A program made the translations under genes and the position numbers. Below, piece by piece: positions 37,981 through 46,255 of a DNA stretch of 64,000 nucleotides (position 1 is its first letter; every line of letters begins with the position of its first letter). A model generated the notes under the pieces. It saw only the letters and a list, made by a program, of their open reading frames with translations, was not told where the DNA came from and did no database searches. Origin of the DNA: Aeromicrobium sp. Root236 (GTDB lineage Bacteria; Actinomycetota; Actinomycetes; Propionibacteriales; Nocardioidaceae); contig NZ_LMIS01000001.1 of NCBI RefSeq assembly GCF_001428805.1, positions 1,786,976-1,850,975 on the forward strand, read 5' to 3'.

Positions 37981-38110
37981 CGGCGATGACCCAGGTCGAA
38001 CCGTCCTGCGTCGGCGGTGACCCAGGTCGAACCGTCCTGCGTCGGCGGTGACCCAGGTCGAACCGTCCTGCGTCGGCGGTGACCTAGGTCGAACCTTCGG
38101 GCTCTGCGTT
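37981..38110. repeat. 31 bp tandem repeat array
   Basis: Three units start at 37981, 38012 and 38043, and a fourth, diverging unit at 38074. Each contains GACCCAGGTCGAACCGTCC; the fourth has GACCTAGGTC, a perfect palindrome. The array sits between two convergent genes and is followed by TTCGACCAGGCTCACCACC (near 38109), which resembles half of a REP-type palindrome. No promoter or gene is seen in it. Confidence 0.75.
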
Positions 38111-38147
38111 CGACCAGGCTCACCACCCCTCGCCCGGCGCGGTCAGC

Positions 38148-39191
38148 TCACCGCCCTGCGGCGCGCCTCAAGGCCTCACGGTCCAGCTTGCCACCGGGCA
38201 GCAGGGGGAGGGCGTCGAGCAGCACGACCTCGCGGGGCGCCCACGTACGCGGCAGCCCCGCCTCTTCGACGCGGTCGCGCAGCTCGTCGAGCCGCAGCCC
38301 GTCGAGGCACACGGCGTCGTCGGGCACGAGGAAGGCCACGACGCGCGAGCCCCACTCCTCGTCGGGCACGCCGAGGGCCACCGCATCGCGCACCCCTTCG
38401 TACGTCCGCAAGGCCGCCGTCACCGCTGGGAGCGGGATGTTGACCCCACCGCTGATCACGACGTCGTCGACCCGGCCGGTGATGCGCAGCCGGCCGTCGC
38501 CATCGATCGACCCGAGGTCGGCCGTCGAGAACCAGCCGTCGTGCAGCACCTCGGCGGTCGCCTCCGGATCGGCGTAGCCGTCGAACAGCACCGGACCGGC
38601 GAGCTGCACCTGCCCGGCGTCGTCGATCCGCACCTGCACGCCGTCGAGCGGCAGCCCGTCGTAGACGCAGCCACCGCAGGTCTCGGTCATGCCGTACGTG
38701 CGCACGACCTCGACCCCTGCGGAGCGGAGCGCCTCGAGCAGCTCCGGCGGCACGGCCGCACCACCGATCAGCAGCGCGTCAAGACTCGTGAGCACGTCGA
38801 CCTCGCCGGACTCGACGAGCCGGTGCGCCTGGGTCGGCACGAGCGACGCGTAGCGACGGTCACCGGGGATCGCGGCGATCGCCTCGGCGAGCGACGCGTG
38901 CTCGTCGGCGTACGCGGGCTCGAGGCCGGCGACTGCCGAACGTACGAGGACCTGCAGGCCGCCGACGCCGGTCACCGGCATCGCCTGCAGCCAGCCCCCG
39001 GGTCCGCCGAGCCGGTCGAGGCTCGCGTGCGCCGAGGCCAGCACGGCGCGGTGGGACAGCACGACGTCCTTGGGCTCCCCGGTGCTGCCGGACGTACGGA
39101 TGACGAGCGGGTCGCCACCCTCGCTCACCCACTGCTTCAGCAGTGCGTACACCTCACGCGGCGTCCCGGCCACGGGACGCAAGCCGGTCAC
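38148..39191 (-). CDS. menE: o-Succinylbenzoate-CoA ligase
   Basis: 347 residues of the ANL (AMP-binding) superfamily, the compact form usual for actinobacterial MenE. Motifs: IRTSGSTGEPKDVVLSH (P-loop), TYGMTETCGGCVYDG, WFSTADLG and the late GRVDDVVISGGVNIP hinge and LPGGKLDREALRR with the catalytic lysine. It activates o-succinylbenzoate with ATP and CoA. The GTG at 39191 overlaps the stop of the upstream HTH gene (GTGA), so the two are co-translated. Confidence 0.93.
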   Translation of the reverse strand: MTGLRPVAGTPREVYALLKQWVSEGGDPLVIRTSGSTGEPKDVVLSHRAVLASAHASLDRLGGPGGWLQAMPVTGVGGLQVLVRSAVAGLEPAYADEHASLAEAIAAIPGDRRYASLVPTQAHRLVESGEVDVLTSLDALLIGGAAVPPELLEALRSAGVEVVRTYGMTETCGGCVYDGLPLDGVQVRIDDAGQVQLAGPVLFDGYADPEATAEVLHDGWFSTADLGSIDGDGRLRITGRVDDVVISGGVNIPLPAVTAALRTYEGVRDAVALGVPDEEWGSRVVAFLVPDDAVCLDGLRLDELRDRVEEAGLPRTWAPREVVLLDALPLLPGGKLDREALRRAAGR

Positions 39192-39751
39192 TCGGGCTCC
39201 CCCGGCTCGGCCGGCGCGTCGAGCGGCCGCTTGAAGTACATCCAGGGGAACCACAGCGCACCGATGCGCTCCCAGCCCTTGGCCTCGAGGTCCTTGGCCT
39301 TGCGGCTGCCGATCACGGCCCGCTTGTGCTCCCACTGCACCGGCGACTTCTCGACGTCGTGGAACAGCGGCCCGTAACCGGTCGAGTGCCACCCGTGCCG
39401 GCCCCACGCGTTGAGCACGTCGATCTCGTTGAACGCGGTGAGGCCCACGAGCTGCCGCTGCTCTGCCGTGCCGGGAATGGGCTCCGGTCGATGCCCGCCG
39501 AAACGCTGCTGGGCGGCCTGGCGGCTCATCCCGAGCGCCGAGCCGATCGCCTCCCAGCTCCAGCCCGCGGCGCGCGCCGACGTCACGGCCGAACGCAGCA
39601 GGCGGCCGGCTTCCTCGTGCGCACGGTGCGTGAGCACGACAAGATCGAGGTGCGCCTGCGGCTCGCTCTCGAGGCGACGCTCGATCGTCGGGTCGAGCCG
39701 GGCGATGGCACGACCGATCAGGTCCGAGAAGTCCGCGTCGTTGATCGCCAT
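39188..39751 (-). CDS. HTH-containing conserved protein upstream of menE
   Basis: 187 residues. A helix-turn-helix is visible in WSWEAIGSALGMSRQAAQQRF (about residues 65-85), a motif shared by many small actinobacterial DNA-binding proteins. The C-terminal half has the aromatic stretch ALWFPWMYFKRP but no recognised domain. The ATG at 39751 is seven bases after a strong leaderless promoter whose -35 and -10 sit in two matching 17 bp inverted repeats, so it probably represses itself and, by coupling, menE. It is divergent from menA. Confidence 0.75.
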   Translation of the reverse strand: MAINDADFSDLIGRAIARLDPTIERRLESEPQAHLDLVVLTHRAHEEAGRLLRSAVTSARAAGWSWEAIGSALGMSRQAAQQRFGGHRPEPIPGTAEQRQLVGLTAFNEIDVLNAWGRHGWHSTGYGPLFHDVEKSPVQWEHKRAVIGSRKAKDLEAKGWERIGALWFPWMYFKRPLDAPAEPGEPE

Positions 39752-39754
39752 GCT

Positions 39755-39800
39755 GTCAACGCTAGCTTGACGCCCAAGGCGCGTCAACTCGAAGTTGACA
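39755..39800 (-). promoter_or_regulatory. Leaderless promoter with twin 17 bp operators between HTH gene and menA
   Basis: Minus strand: -35 TTGACG (39782-39787), 17 bp spacer, -10 TAGCGT (39759-39764), seven bases before the ATG. Two dyads GTCAA-N7-TTGAC lie at 39755-39771 and 39783-39799, 28 bp apart, the second with 7-base arms. A rightward TTGACA (39795-39800) may be the -35 of menA. Confidence 0.65.
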
Positions 39801-39827
39801 GCGAGGCAGGTGGCAGACTGATCGATC

Positions 39828-40715
39828 GTGACCACCCCTTCGCTCTCACCCGCCCAGCTCTGGGTCGCCGGCGCCAGGCCCCGCACCCTGCCGGCCGCCA
39901 TCGCGCCGGTCCTGGCCGGCACCGGCGCCGCCGCGTTCGCCGAGTCGTTCGTCTGGTGGAAGGCGCTGCTCGCGCTCGGGGTGTCGCTCTCGCTGCAGAT
40001 CGGCGTCAACTACGCCAACGACTACTCCGACGGCATCAAGGGCACCGACAACGACCGCGTGGGTCCCCTGCGGCTCGTCGGGTCCGGCCTGGTGCCGGCG
40101 GCGTCGGTCAAGCGCGCCGCCCTGCTGTTCCTGGCGCTCGGCGCCGCGTTCGGCTTCGCCCTGGCCGCGACCTCGAGCTGGTGGCTCCTGCTCGTGGGCG
40201 TCGCGGCGATCGGCGCGGCCTGGACCTACACCGGAGGGCCCACACCGTACGGCTATCGCGCGCTCGGCGAGGTCAGCGTGTTCGTGTTCTTCGGCCTCGT
40301 CGCGGTGCTCGGCACGGCGTACGTCCAGACCGAGGAGATCACCGGGCTCGCGGTCGCCTGCTCGATCGGCGTCGGAGCGCTCGCCTGCGCGATCCTCGTG
40401 GCCAACAACCTGCGCGACATCCCGACCGACTCGGTCACCGGCAAGAAGACCCTGGCGGTCGTGCTGGGCGACACGTGGACCCGGCGGTTCTACTCGTTCC
40501 TCCTGCTCGTCGCGGTGGCGTCGCTCATCTGGGCGTCGGTGTTCACGCTCTGGGCGCTGCTCGGCCTCGCGATGACGCCGCTGGCCGTACGCGCTCGCCA
40601 AACCGTCGCGTCCGGCGCCAAGGGCATGGCCCTCATCCCCGTGCTGCGCGACACCGGCCTCGCCGAGCTCGTGTACGCCGTCGGGCTCGCACTCGGGCTG
40701 TTCATCGGGGCCTGA
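39828..40715 (+). CDS. menA: 1,4-Dihydroxy-2-naphthoate polyprenyltransferase
   Basis: 295 residues, nine or so membrane helices of the UbiA superfamily. The two aspartate-rich magnesium motifs are NYANDYSDGIKGTDNDR and NNLRDIPTD. It joins the prenyl tail made by the 4326 gene product to DHNA, giving demethylmenaquinone for MenG. GTG start five or six bases after a likely -10 in GACTGATC, so probably leaderless. One base separates its stop from the next gene. Confidence 0.95.
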   Translation: MTTPSLSPAQLWVAGARPRTLPAAIAPVLAGTGAAAFAESFVWWKALLALGVSLSLQIGVNYANDYSDGIKGTDNDRVGPLRLVGSGLVPAASVKRAALLFLALGAAFGFALAATSSWWLLLVGVAAIGAAWTYTGGPTPYGYRALGEVSVFVFFGLVAVLGTAYVQTEEITGLAVACSIGVGALACAILVANNLRDIPTDSVTGKKTLAVVLGDTWTRRFYSFLLLVAVASLIWASVFTLWALLGLAMTPLAVRARQTVASGAKGMALIPVLRDTGLAELVYAVGLALGLFIGA

Positions 40716-40716
40716 C

Positions 40717-41211
40717 GTGCTGCGCGTCGCGGTGCTCGCCGACACCCACGCTCCGCGCTTCTGGAAGTCGATGCCGCCGGCCGTCGCCGAGCAGCTCACC
40801 GACGTCGACGTCATCCTGCACGCCGGCGACGTCTGCGTGCCGAGCGTGCTCGACGAGCTCAGCGCGTACGCCCCGGTGCACGTCGTGCTCGGCAACAACG
40901 ACGGGCCCGACGTCGCCGCGTGGGGCGCACCGGAGACCTTGGAGCTCGACCTCGACGGGCTCCACGTCGCCATGATCCACATCAGCGGCGACAAGGTCGG
41001 GCGGGCCGCTCGTATGCGTGGCCGGTTCCCCGACGCGGACCTCGTCGTGTTCGGCCACTCGCACATCCCGTGGGACACCGAGCAGGACGGTCAGCGGCTG
41101 TTCAACCCCGGCTCGCCGACGGACAAGCGCCGGCAGCCACGAGGCACGATGGGCCGGCTCGTGGTCGACGCCGGCGTGCTGGTGTCGGCCGAGATCATTC
41201 CACTGAGCTAG
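40717..41211 (+). CDS. YfcE/MJ0936-type metallophosphoesterase
   Basis: 164 residues. The calcineurin-like metal motifs are AVLADTH (DxH), LHAGDV (GDxx), LGNNDG (GNND) and VFGHSHIPW (GHxH), plus an upstream His in MIHISGD. A small phosphodiesterase or phosphatase of unknown natural substrate. Its GTG is one base after the menA TGA, so it is cotranscribed with menA. Confidence 0.92.
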   Translation: MLRVAVLADTHAPRFWKSMPPAVAEQLTDVDVILHAGDVCVPSVLDELSAYAPVHVVLGNNDGPDVAAWGAPETLELDLDGLHVAMIHISGDKVGRAARMRGRFPDADLVVFGHSHIPWDTEQDGQRLFNPGSPTDKRRQPRGTMGRLVVDAGVLVSAEIIPLS

Positions 41212-41230
41212 CGCCGAAGGCTCTGACACC

Positions 41231-41319
41231 GGTTCCTAGGGAGGCCGTCCACGGCCGACCGGTGGGGGTCCCCCCGCGAGCTCTGCGAGCAGGGGGAGGG
41301 AGCGCAGCGACCGAAGGAC
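41231..41319. repeat. Dispersed repeat copy between phosphodiesterase gene and cds1
   Basis: Carries the same three blocks as the copy inside nuoE (GGTTCCTAGGGAGGCCG, CGGCCGACCGG, GCGAGCTCTGCGAGC) plus a TGGGGGTCCCCCC hairpin and the tail AGCGCAGCGACCGAAGGA. It fills the gap between convergent genes and may also act as a terminator. Confidence 0.7.
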
Positions 41320-41321
41320 GG

Positions 41322-42404
41322 TCACACCGTAGGCAGGATGCCCGTCTTGTCGAACTCGGCGAGGGCCGCGGCGTACGGGACGATGTCGAGTCCGTGCGAG
41401 GCCAGCCACCCGTCGTCGTAGTAGGTGTGGCCGTAGCGTTCACCGCCGTCACACAGCAACGTCACGACGCTGCCGGTCTCGCCGGCGGCGCGCATCTCGC
41501 CGATGAGCTGCAGCGTCGCCCAGATGTTGGTGCCGGTCGACCCGCCGACGCGTCGGCCCAGGATGCCGGAGAGCCAGCGCATCGCGGCTATCGATGCGGC
41601 ATCCGGGACGTGGACCATGTCGTCGATGACACCGCCGACGAACGACTTCTCGACCCGCATGCGGCCGATGCCCTCGATCCGCGAGGGCTGGTCCGTCGTG
41701 ACGTCGGAACGGTCGGCCTCCCAGCCGCCGTAGAACGCCGAGTTCTCGGGGTCGGCGACGACGACACGGGTGTCGTGGCGGCGATAGCGGACGAACCGGC
41801 CGATCGTGGCCGACGTGCCGCCGGTGCCCGCACCCACGACGATGAGACTCGGGCACGGGTGCGGCTCCGCGGCCAGCTGCTCGAAGATCGACTCGGCGAT
41901 GTTGTTGTTGCCTCGCCAGTCCGTCGCCCGCTCCGCGAACGTGAACTGGTCCATGAAGTGCCCGCCGCACCCGCTCGCCAGCTCCTGGGCGACGTCGTAG
42001 ATCGTGCCCGGGTCGTCGACGAGGTGGCACTGTCCGCCGTAGAACTCGATGAGGTCGATCTTCTCGGGACTCGTGGTGGCCGGCATGACCGCGACGAACG
42101 GCAGGCCGATCAGGCGCGCGAAGTAGGCCTCGCTGACCGCGGTCGACCCGCTCGACGCCTCGATGACGGTCGTGTCCGGCTTGAGCCAGCCGTTGCACAG
42201 GGCGTACAGGAACAGCGATCGGGCCAGCCGGTGCTTGAGGCTGCCGGTGGGGTGGATCGACTCGTCCTTGAGGTAGAGGTCGATGCCCGGGACCGGGATC
42301 GGCAGGACGTGCAGGTGGGTGTCGGCGCTGCGATTGGCGTCGGCGTCGACCCGGCGGATGGCCTCCGCGATCCAGGCGCGGCTCTCAGTCGACGTCTTCG
42401 GCAT
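41322..42404 (-). CDS. cds1: PLP-dependent L-cysteine desulfhydrase (Cds1-like)
   Basis: 360 residues, fold type II PLP enzyme of the cysteine synthase family. The PLP lysine is in [15 protein letters not shown] and the phosphate loop in [26 protein letters not shown] is the Asn/Ser loop equivalent. It closely resembles M. tuberculosis Cds1 (Rv3684), which releases sulfide from cysteine and supports respiration. Its start lies 20 bp inside the end of the DUF4229 gene, so the two are one transcript. Confidence 0.85.
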   Translation of the reverse strand: MPKTSTESRAWIAEAIRRVDADANRSADTHLHVLPIPVPGIDLYLKDESIHPTGSLKHRLARSLFLYALCNGWLKPDTTVIEASSGSTAVSEAYFARLIGLPFVAVMPATTSPEKIDLIEFYGGQCHLVDDPGTIYDVAQELASGCGGHFMDQFTFAERATDWRGNNNIAESIFEQLAAEPHPCPSLIVVGAGTGGTSATIGRFVRYRRHDTRVVVADPENSAFYGGWEADRSDVTTDQPSRIEGIGRMRVEKSFVGGVIDDMVHVPDAASIAAMRWLSGILGRRVGGSTGTNIWATLQLIGEMRAAGETGSVVTLLCDGGERYGHTYYDDGWLASHGLDIVPYAAALAEFDKTGILPTV

Positions 42405-42651
42405 GGCGCGACTCCTCGATGCGGCGCGTCATGCGCTCGGCTCGCTCCTGGACGTTCTGGGCGAGCTTGTCGCGCAGCCCCGCGAGCACGAAGATCGAGA
42501 TCACCGAGGACAGCACGAGCGAGATCAGCAGGACCAGGAGCGACGTGAGGTTGCCCCACTCGACCCAGATCGACGCGATCAGCCAGACCACCCCGAACGT
42601 CGCCCCGAACACGGCGAGGCGGGCGAGCGTGTAGGTCCAGAAAGCCTTCAT
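42385..42651 (-). CDS. DUF4229-like two-helix membrane protein
   Basis: 88 residues with two hydrophobic helices (about 5-27 and 34-58) and a charged, coiled-coil-like C-terminus ([20 protein letters not shown]). It matches the general form of DUF4229 proteins, which have no known function. A -10 TAGGCT (42658-42663) is six bases before the ATG, so the mRNA is leaderless. The 3' end overlaps cds1. Confidence 0.8.
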   Translation of the reverse strand: MKAFWTYTLARLAVFGATFGVVWLIASIWVEWGNLTSLLVLLISLVLSSVISIFVLAGLRDKLAQNVQERAERMTRRIEESRHAEDVD

Positions 42652-42719
42652 GACCGCAGCCTAATCGCTCCCGGAGTCATGGCGGGAGGCGGTTGCACCG
42701 TCCCCGGTACGGTTGAGGC

Positions 42720-42989
42720 ATGGGCAAGTTCGTGCTGATCGTCATCGGTCTGGCCCTGTTCGTCTACGCCCTGTTCGACCTGGTCGCGACGCCGCGTGAG
42801 CGCGTCCGCTACCTGCCCAAGCCGTTGTGGTTCGTCGTCGTGCTGGTCGTCGGCATCGGCCCGCTCCTGTGGCTGCTGATCGGCCGTGAGCGCGCGCTGC
42901 CGGGCGGTGGTCGTACGCGTCCGCCGCACCCGCCGAGCCCCGGCCCCCTCGGTCCCGACGACGACCCGGACTACCTCCGCGGCCTCTAG
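42720..42989 (+). CDS. PLDc_N-domain small membrane protein
   Basis: 89 residues with two membrane helices and the conserved YLPKPLWFVVVLVVGIGPLL and WLLIGR of phospholipase D N-terminal (PLDc_N) domain proteins, followed by a proline-rich tail. Function unknown; these often regulate or anchor partners. A -10 TACGGT (42708-42713) six bases before the ATG indicates a leaderless mRNA. Divergent from the DUF4229 gene across 68 bp. Confidence 0.88.
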   Translation: MGKFVLIVIGLALFVYALFDLVATPRERVRYLPKPLWFVVVLVVGIGPLLWLLIGRERALPGGGRTRPPHPPSPGPLGPDDDPDYLRGL

Positions 42990-42996
42990 CCCGACC

Positions 42997-43062
42997 GCCA
43001 ACTTTTGAAGCGTTGCGCAGGTTCCGACGCCGATTTGGCTGCGTAACGCTTCAAAAGTTGGC
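42997..43062. repeat. 66 bp palindromic element, copy A
   Basis: Arms of 24 bases, from GCCAACTTTTGAAGCGTT to AACGCTTCAAAAGTTGGC, match at 23 of 24 positions around an 18-base loop. Copy B lies at 44092-44153. The single mismatch (G in the left arm, A in the right) is the same in both copies. It may terminate the PLDc_N gene. Confidence 0.8.
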
Positions 43063-43151
43063 GCGTCCACAGGAAGTCCGGTGTGCGGGCGGCGCACACA
43101 GGTTCCGATTCGTCGTCAAGATCCTTTCGGCGCCCCCTGCATCGTCTGAGG

Positions 43152-44083
43152 ATGCCCCTCATCCGCGACCTTCCGGCCGACCTGCAGGACGTCCCCTTCA
43201 CCACGGCCACCGCCAGGAAGCGCGGCATCGGACGCGGGTGCTCGCCGGCAAACGGTGTCGCCAGCTGTTCCGGGGTGTCTGGGTCTCGGCGGACGTCGAG
43301 CTGACCTTCAGGCTCCTGCTCCATGCCGCCCGCCTGGCTCTGCCCCGCGACGCCGTCGTGAGCCACACCAGCGCCATGCGGCTGTACGGCCTCGAACCCC
43401 GCACCGGCCGGCACCCGCACCTCGAGTTCTCGACGACCCGCACGACGGTGACACGCCATGTGGGCATCGTGCTGCACCGCCGCCAACGCCGGATCTCGAC
43501 TGTTGAGCTGGAGGGGCTTCCCGTGACCGGCCCCGAGCGCACTTTCGTCGACTGCGCGGGCCGGCTGACCTTCGTCGAGCTCGTCCAGCTCGGCGACTGG
43601 CTGATCCACACGGGGAGGACGACGTTCGACGCCCTCACCGCATACGCCCTCGATCGCCACCTGCACGGTGTGCGACGAGCGCGCAGGGCGGTCACGTACG
43701 TACGGGAGAACGTCGAATCGCCGATGGAGACCGTCATCCGACTGCTGCTCGTCTTTGCCCGACTGCCCGAGCCCAGGTGCAACGTCGTGCTCCTCGACGA
43801 CGATGGACGCTTCCTGGGGAGAGGAGACCTGGTCCTCGATCGGTGGAAGGTGCTCATCGAGTACGACGGATGGCACCACGAACGATCGTCCGCACAGCGG
43901 CAGCAGGATATCCGGCGGCGAGAACGCATCGAGGCCGCGGGTTGGGTCGTCATCGTCATCACGTCGACAGACCTGAAGCGTCCTCAGGAGATTGCGTGGC
44001 GGGTGCACCGGGCGCTGAAGGCGCGGGGGTACACGGGACGCCCTCCGAGCATGAGCATCATGTGGCACCGCTGGTTCGCCTGA
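43152..44083 (+). pseudogene. DUF559-family gene broken by a frameshift
   Basis: The N-terminus (MPLIRDLPADLQDVPFTTA) is in one frame and the rest (LAGKRCRQLFRGVWVSADVE onward) in another; a single missing base near 43235 would restore one 310-residue protein. The C-terminal part is an endonuclease-like DUF559 domain: LIEYDGWHHE, a QRQQDIRRRERIEAAGW helix and VIVITSTD. Such proteins are often called AbiEi-like or Vsr-like with uncertain role. A GTG at 43238 could start a shortened protein, but it has no ribosome site. The gene lies between two copies of the same palindromic element. Confidence 0.75.
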
Positions 44084-44091
44084 CTCGACGA

Positions 44092-44153
44092 CAACTTTTG
44101 AAGCGTTGCGCGCCTTCCCGTCGTCAGGAACCTGCGTAACGCTTCAAAAGTTG
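44092..44153. repeat. 62 bp palindromic element, copy B
   Basis: Arms CAACTTTTGAAGCGTTGCGC and GCGTAACGCTTCAAAAGTTG match at 19 of 20 positions around a 22-base loop. Same orientation as copy A. It lies between convergent gene ends (44083 and 44162). Confidence 0.8.
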
Positions 44154-44161
44154 GCCGCCGG

Positions 44162-45235
44162 TCAGTCGTCCCAGCGGAAGACGCGGCTCGCCACGGCGGA
44201 GACGACGACGGCGAAGCCCAGGAGGATGACGATCGGCAGCACCGCCGACGACGGGCCCTCGCCGCGGACCATCGTGTCGAGCATGCCCTCGTTCAGGTGC
44301 TTGAGCGGCAGCACCTCGCTGACAGCCGTGACCCAGCCCGGTGCACCGTCGAGCGGGAAGAACGACCCCGACAGGAACGCCATCGGCAGCACCACGAAGT
44401 TGGCGATGCCGACCGCTGCCTCCTCGCTCTTGGCCACCGCACCGGCCAGCAGCCCGATCGCCATGAACGACAGCGTGCCAGCCGTGAGCAGCGGGACGAT
44501 CATGGGCCACGAGCCGGTCAGCTGCAGGCCGAAGAGCGCCACGCCGACACCGATGAAGATCGCCGCCTGGACGGCCGCGATCGCGACGCTGACGGCGATC
44601 CGGGCGAGGACGACGGCCCAGGTGGGGACGGGGGCGAGGCGCAGGCGCCGCAGCAGCCCGTTCTTGCGCCAGACGACGAGGTTGGTGGCCGCACCGAACG
44701 TCGCACCGGAGGCGATCGCCCAGCCCATCAGCCCCGGCGTGAAGAACTGGATCGTCGACAGCGAGTCGTCCTCGACCCGGTCGCCCTTGAGCACGTACTT
44801 CGGCTGCTGGCCGGTGACGGCGATGTTGGCCGACTGCACGATGCCCTGGAACGTGCCCTGGACCGTCGCCGCCTTGACCTGGTCCGCCTGCGAGAAACGT
44901 ACGACGAGGGTGTCGCCGCGCTGCGTGATCATGGCGTCGGCGTCGCCCTTGCGGACCTTGTGGATCGCCGCCTTCTCGTCGGTCGTGCGATGGATGTCGA
45001 GGCTCTCCTTGAGGTAGGCCCGGACCTCCTTGGGCGCGTCGTCGAGCACCGAGACCTTGCCGACCTGCTCGACGTCGATCTTCGAGCCGCCGGAGCCACC
45101 GAGCAGGCCACCGAAGAGCGCCAGGAACATCAGCGGGAAGATCACCGCGAAGAAGACCGCCATCTTGTCGCGGAAGAACCCCTTGAGCATCGCGACCGCG
45201 AGGCTCTTGAACGCTGTCGTACGGGGTGACGTCAT
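44162..45235 (-). CDS. ABC-2 type exporter permease
   Basis: 357 residues: one N-terminal helix (about 24-46), an extracytoplasmic domain of about 130 residues, and five C-terminal helices with the ABC2 signature near LNEGMLDTMVRGEGPSSAVL. This is the type that exports drugs or lipids with a single ATPase. Its start overlaps the ATPase stop (ATGA). The substrate is unknown. Confidence 0.92.
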   Translation of the reverse strand: MTSPRTTAFKSLAVAMLKGFFRDKMAVFFAVIFPLMFLALFGGLLGGSGGSKIDVEQVGKVSVLDDAPKEVRAYLKESLDIHRTTDEKAAIHKVRKGDADAMITQRGDTLVVRFSQADQVKAATVQGTFQGIVQSANIAVTGQQPKYVLKGDRVEDDSLSTIQFFTPGLMGWAIASGATFGAATNLVVWRKNGLLRRLRLAPVPTWAVVLARIAVSVAIAAVQAAIFIGVGVALFGLQLTGSWPMIVPLLTAGTLSFMAIGLLAGAVAKSEEAAVGIANFVVLPMAFLSGSFFPLDGAPGWVTAVSEVLPLKHLNEGMLDTMVRGEGPSSAVLPIVILLGFAVVVSAVASRVFRWDD

Positions 45236-46134
45236 GCTCGGTACTCCCGGCCGGTGAGGTCGAGGAACACGTCCTCGAGCGAGGCGCCCTTGACGCTCAG
45301 CCCGTCCAGCGCGTCACGGTGCGCGAGCTCGGTGAGGATCCGGGCGGGGTCGCGGGTCGTGATCGTCAGTCCCGACTCCTCGTCGGCCACGTCGTCGGAG
45401 CCGGCCATGGCCCGTGCTGCGTCGGCATCGAGCGTGCCCGGCGCGACACTGATGCGTACGGGAGCGTCGAGGCCGCGGACCAGGGCGGCAGGAGTGTCGA
45501 GCTCGAGGATCTTGCCGGCGTCCATGATCGCGACGCGGTCGCACAACGCCTCGGCCTCGTCCATGTAGTGCGTCGTCAGGATCACGGTGCGGCCGGAGTC
45601 GTTGATGCTGCGCAGCACGTCCCACAGGTTGCGGCGGGCCTGTGGGTCGAGCGCCGCGGTCGGCTCGTCGAGGAACACGACGTCGGGGTCGTGGATCAGC
45701 GCGCAGGCGATCGACAGCCTCTGCTTCTGCCCACCGGAGAGGTCCTCGGTGCGGTCGTCGGCCTTGTCGACCAGGCCGACCTGCTCGAGCATCTCGTCGG
45801 TACGCCCGGCGGCGACGCCGTAGAGCGCACCGAACGTGTCGAGCTGCTCGCGGGCCGTGAGCCGTTCGAAGAACGACGACGCCTGGAGCTGCACGCCCAT
45901 GCGGCGTTGCAGCTCGGGCTCGCGCCTCGAGGGGACGTGGTCGTCGATGCGGACCGTGCCGGACTGCGGCTTGCGCAGCCCCTCGACCATCTCGAGCGTC
46001 GTGGTCTTGCCGGCACCGTTGGGTCCGAGCAGCCCGAAGAACTCCCCCGACGCCACCGTGAAGCTGACACCGTCGACCGCCCGCACGTCGCCGTACGTCA
46101 TGACGAGGCCCTCGGCCGTGATCTCCGCGCCCAT
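45232..46134 (-). CDS. ABC transporter ATP-binding protein
   Basis: 300 residues of the DrrA/CcmA type. Walker A GPNGAGKTTTLEM, signature LSGGQKQRLSIAC, Walker B VVFLDEPTAALD and H-switch LTTHYMDEA; the C-terminal extension of about 80 residues is typical of drug exporters. I took the ATG at 46134, eight bases after a TAAGGT -10 box (46143-46148), rather than a TTG six bases upstream. It pairs with the downstream permease. Confidence 0.93.
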   Translation of the reverse strand: MGAEITAEGLVMTYGDVRAVDGVSFTVASGEFFGLLGPNGAGKTTTLEMVEGLRKPQSGTVRIDDHVPSRREPELQRRMGVQLQASSFFERLTAREQLDTFGALYGVAAGRTDEMLEQVGLVDKADDRTEDLSGGQKQRLSIACALIHDPDVVFLDEPTAALDPQARRNLWDVLRSINDSGRTVILTTHYMDEAEALCDRVAIMDAGKILELDTPAALVRGLDAPVRISVAPGTLDADAARAMAGSDDVADEESGLTITTRDPARILTELAHRDALDGLSVKGASLEDVFLDLTGREYRA

Positions 46135-46148
46135 GGCCAAAGACCTTA

Positions 46149-46255
46149 CTGGGCCATGGGCCGAGCGAGCGCAGCGAGCGAAGGCAGGCGCCTGCGCGAA
46201 GCGCAGCCCCGGTGAGGTACGAACCGCGGAAGCGGCGAGGAACGAGCCGCGCGCC
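46149..46255. repeat. Hairpin-rich repeat spacer between ccsB and the ABC operon
   Basis: Contains GCGAGCGCAGCGAGCGAAGG, the palindrome GCAGGCGCCTGC, the hairpin CTGCGC-GAA-GCGCAG (46192-46206) and CCGCGG-AAG-CGGCG. The first motif resembles the tail of the 41231 repeat. It probably ends the ccsB transcript. No gene is visible. Confidence 0.45.

Noticed and set aside
37981..38110. Possible CRISPR array
   Set aside because: The units are directly adjacent with no unique spacers, and no cas genes are present. It is a simple tandem repeat.
43013..43151. Upstream extension of the DUF559 gene from 43013
   Set aside because: It runs through the right arm of palindrome copy A and gives no family-like sequence; the real N-terminus (MPLIRDLP) is in another frame at 43152.
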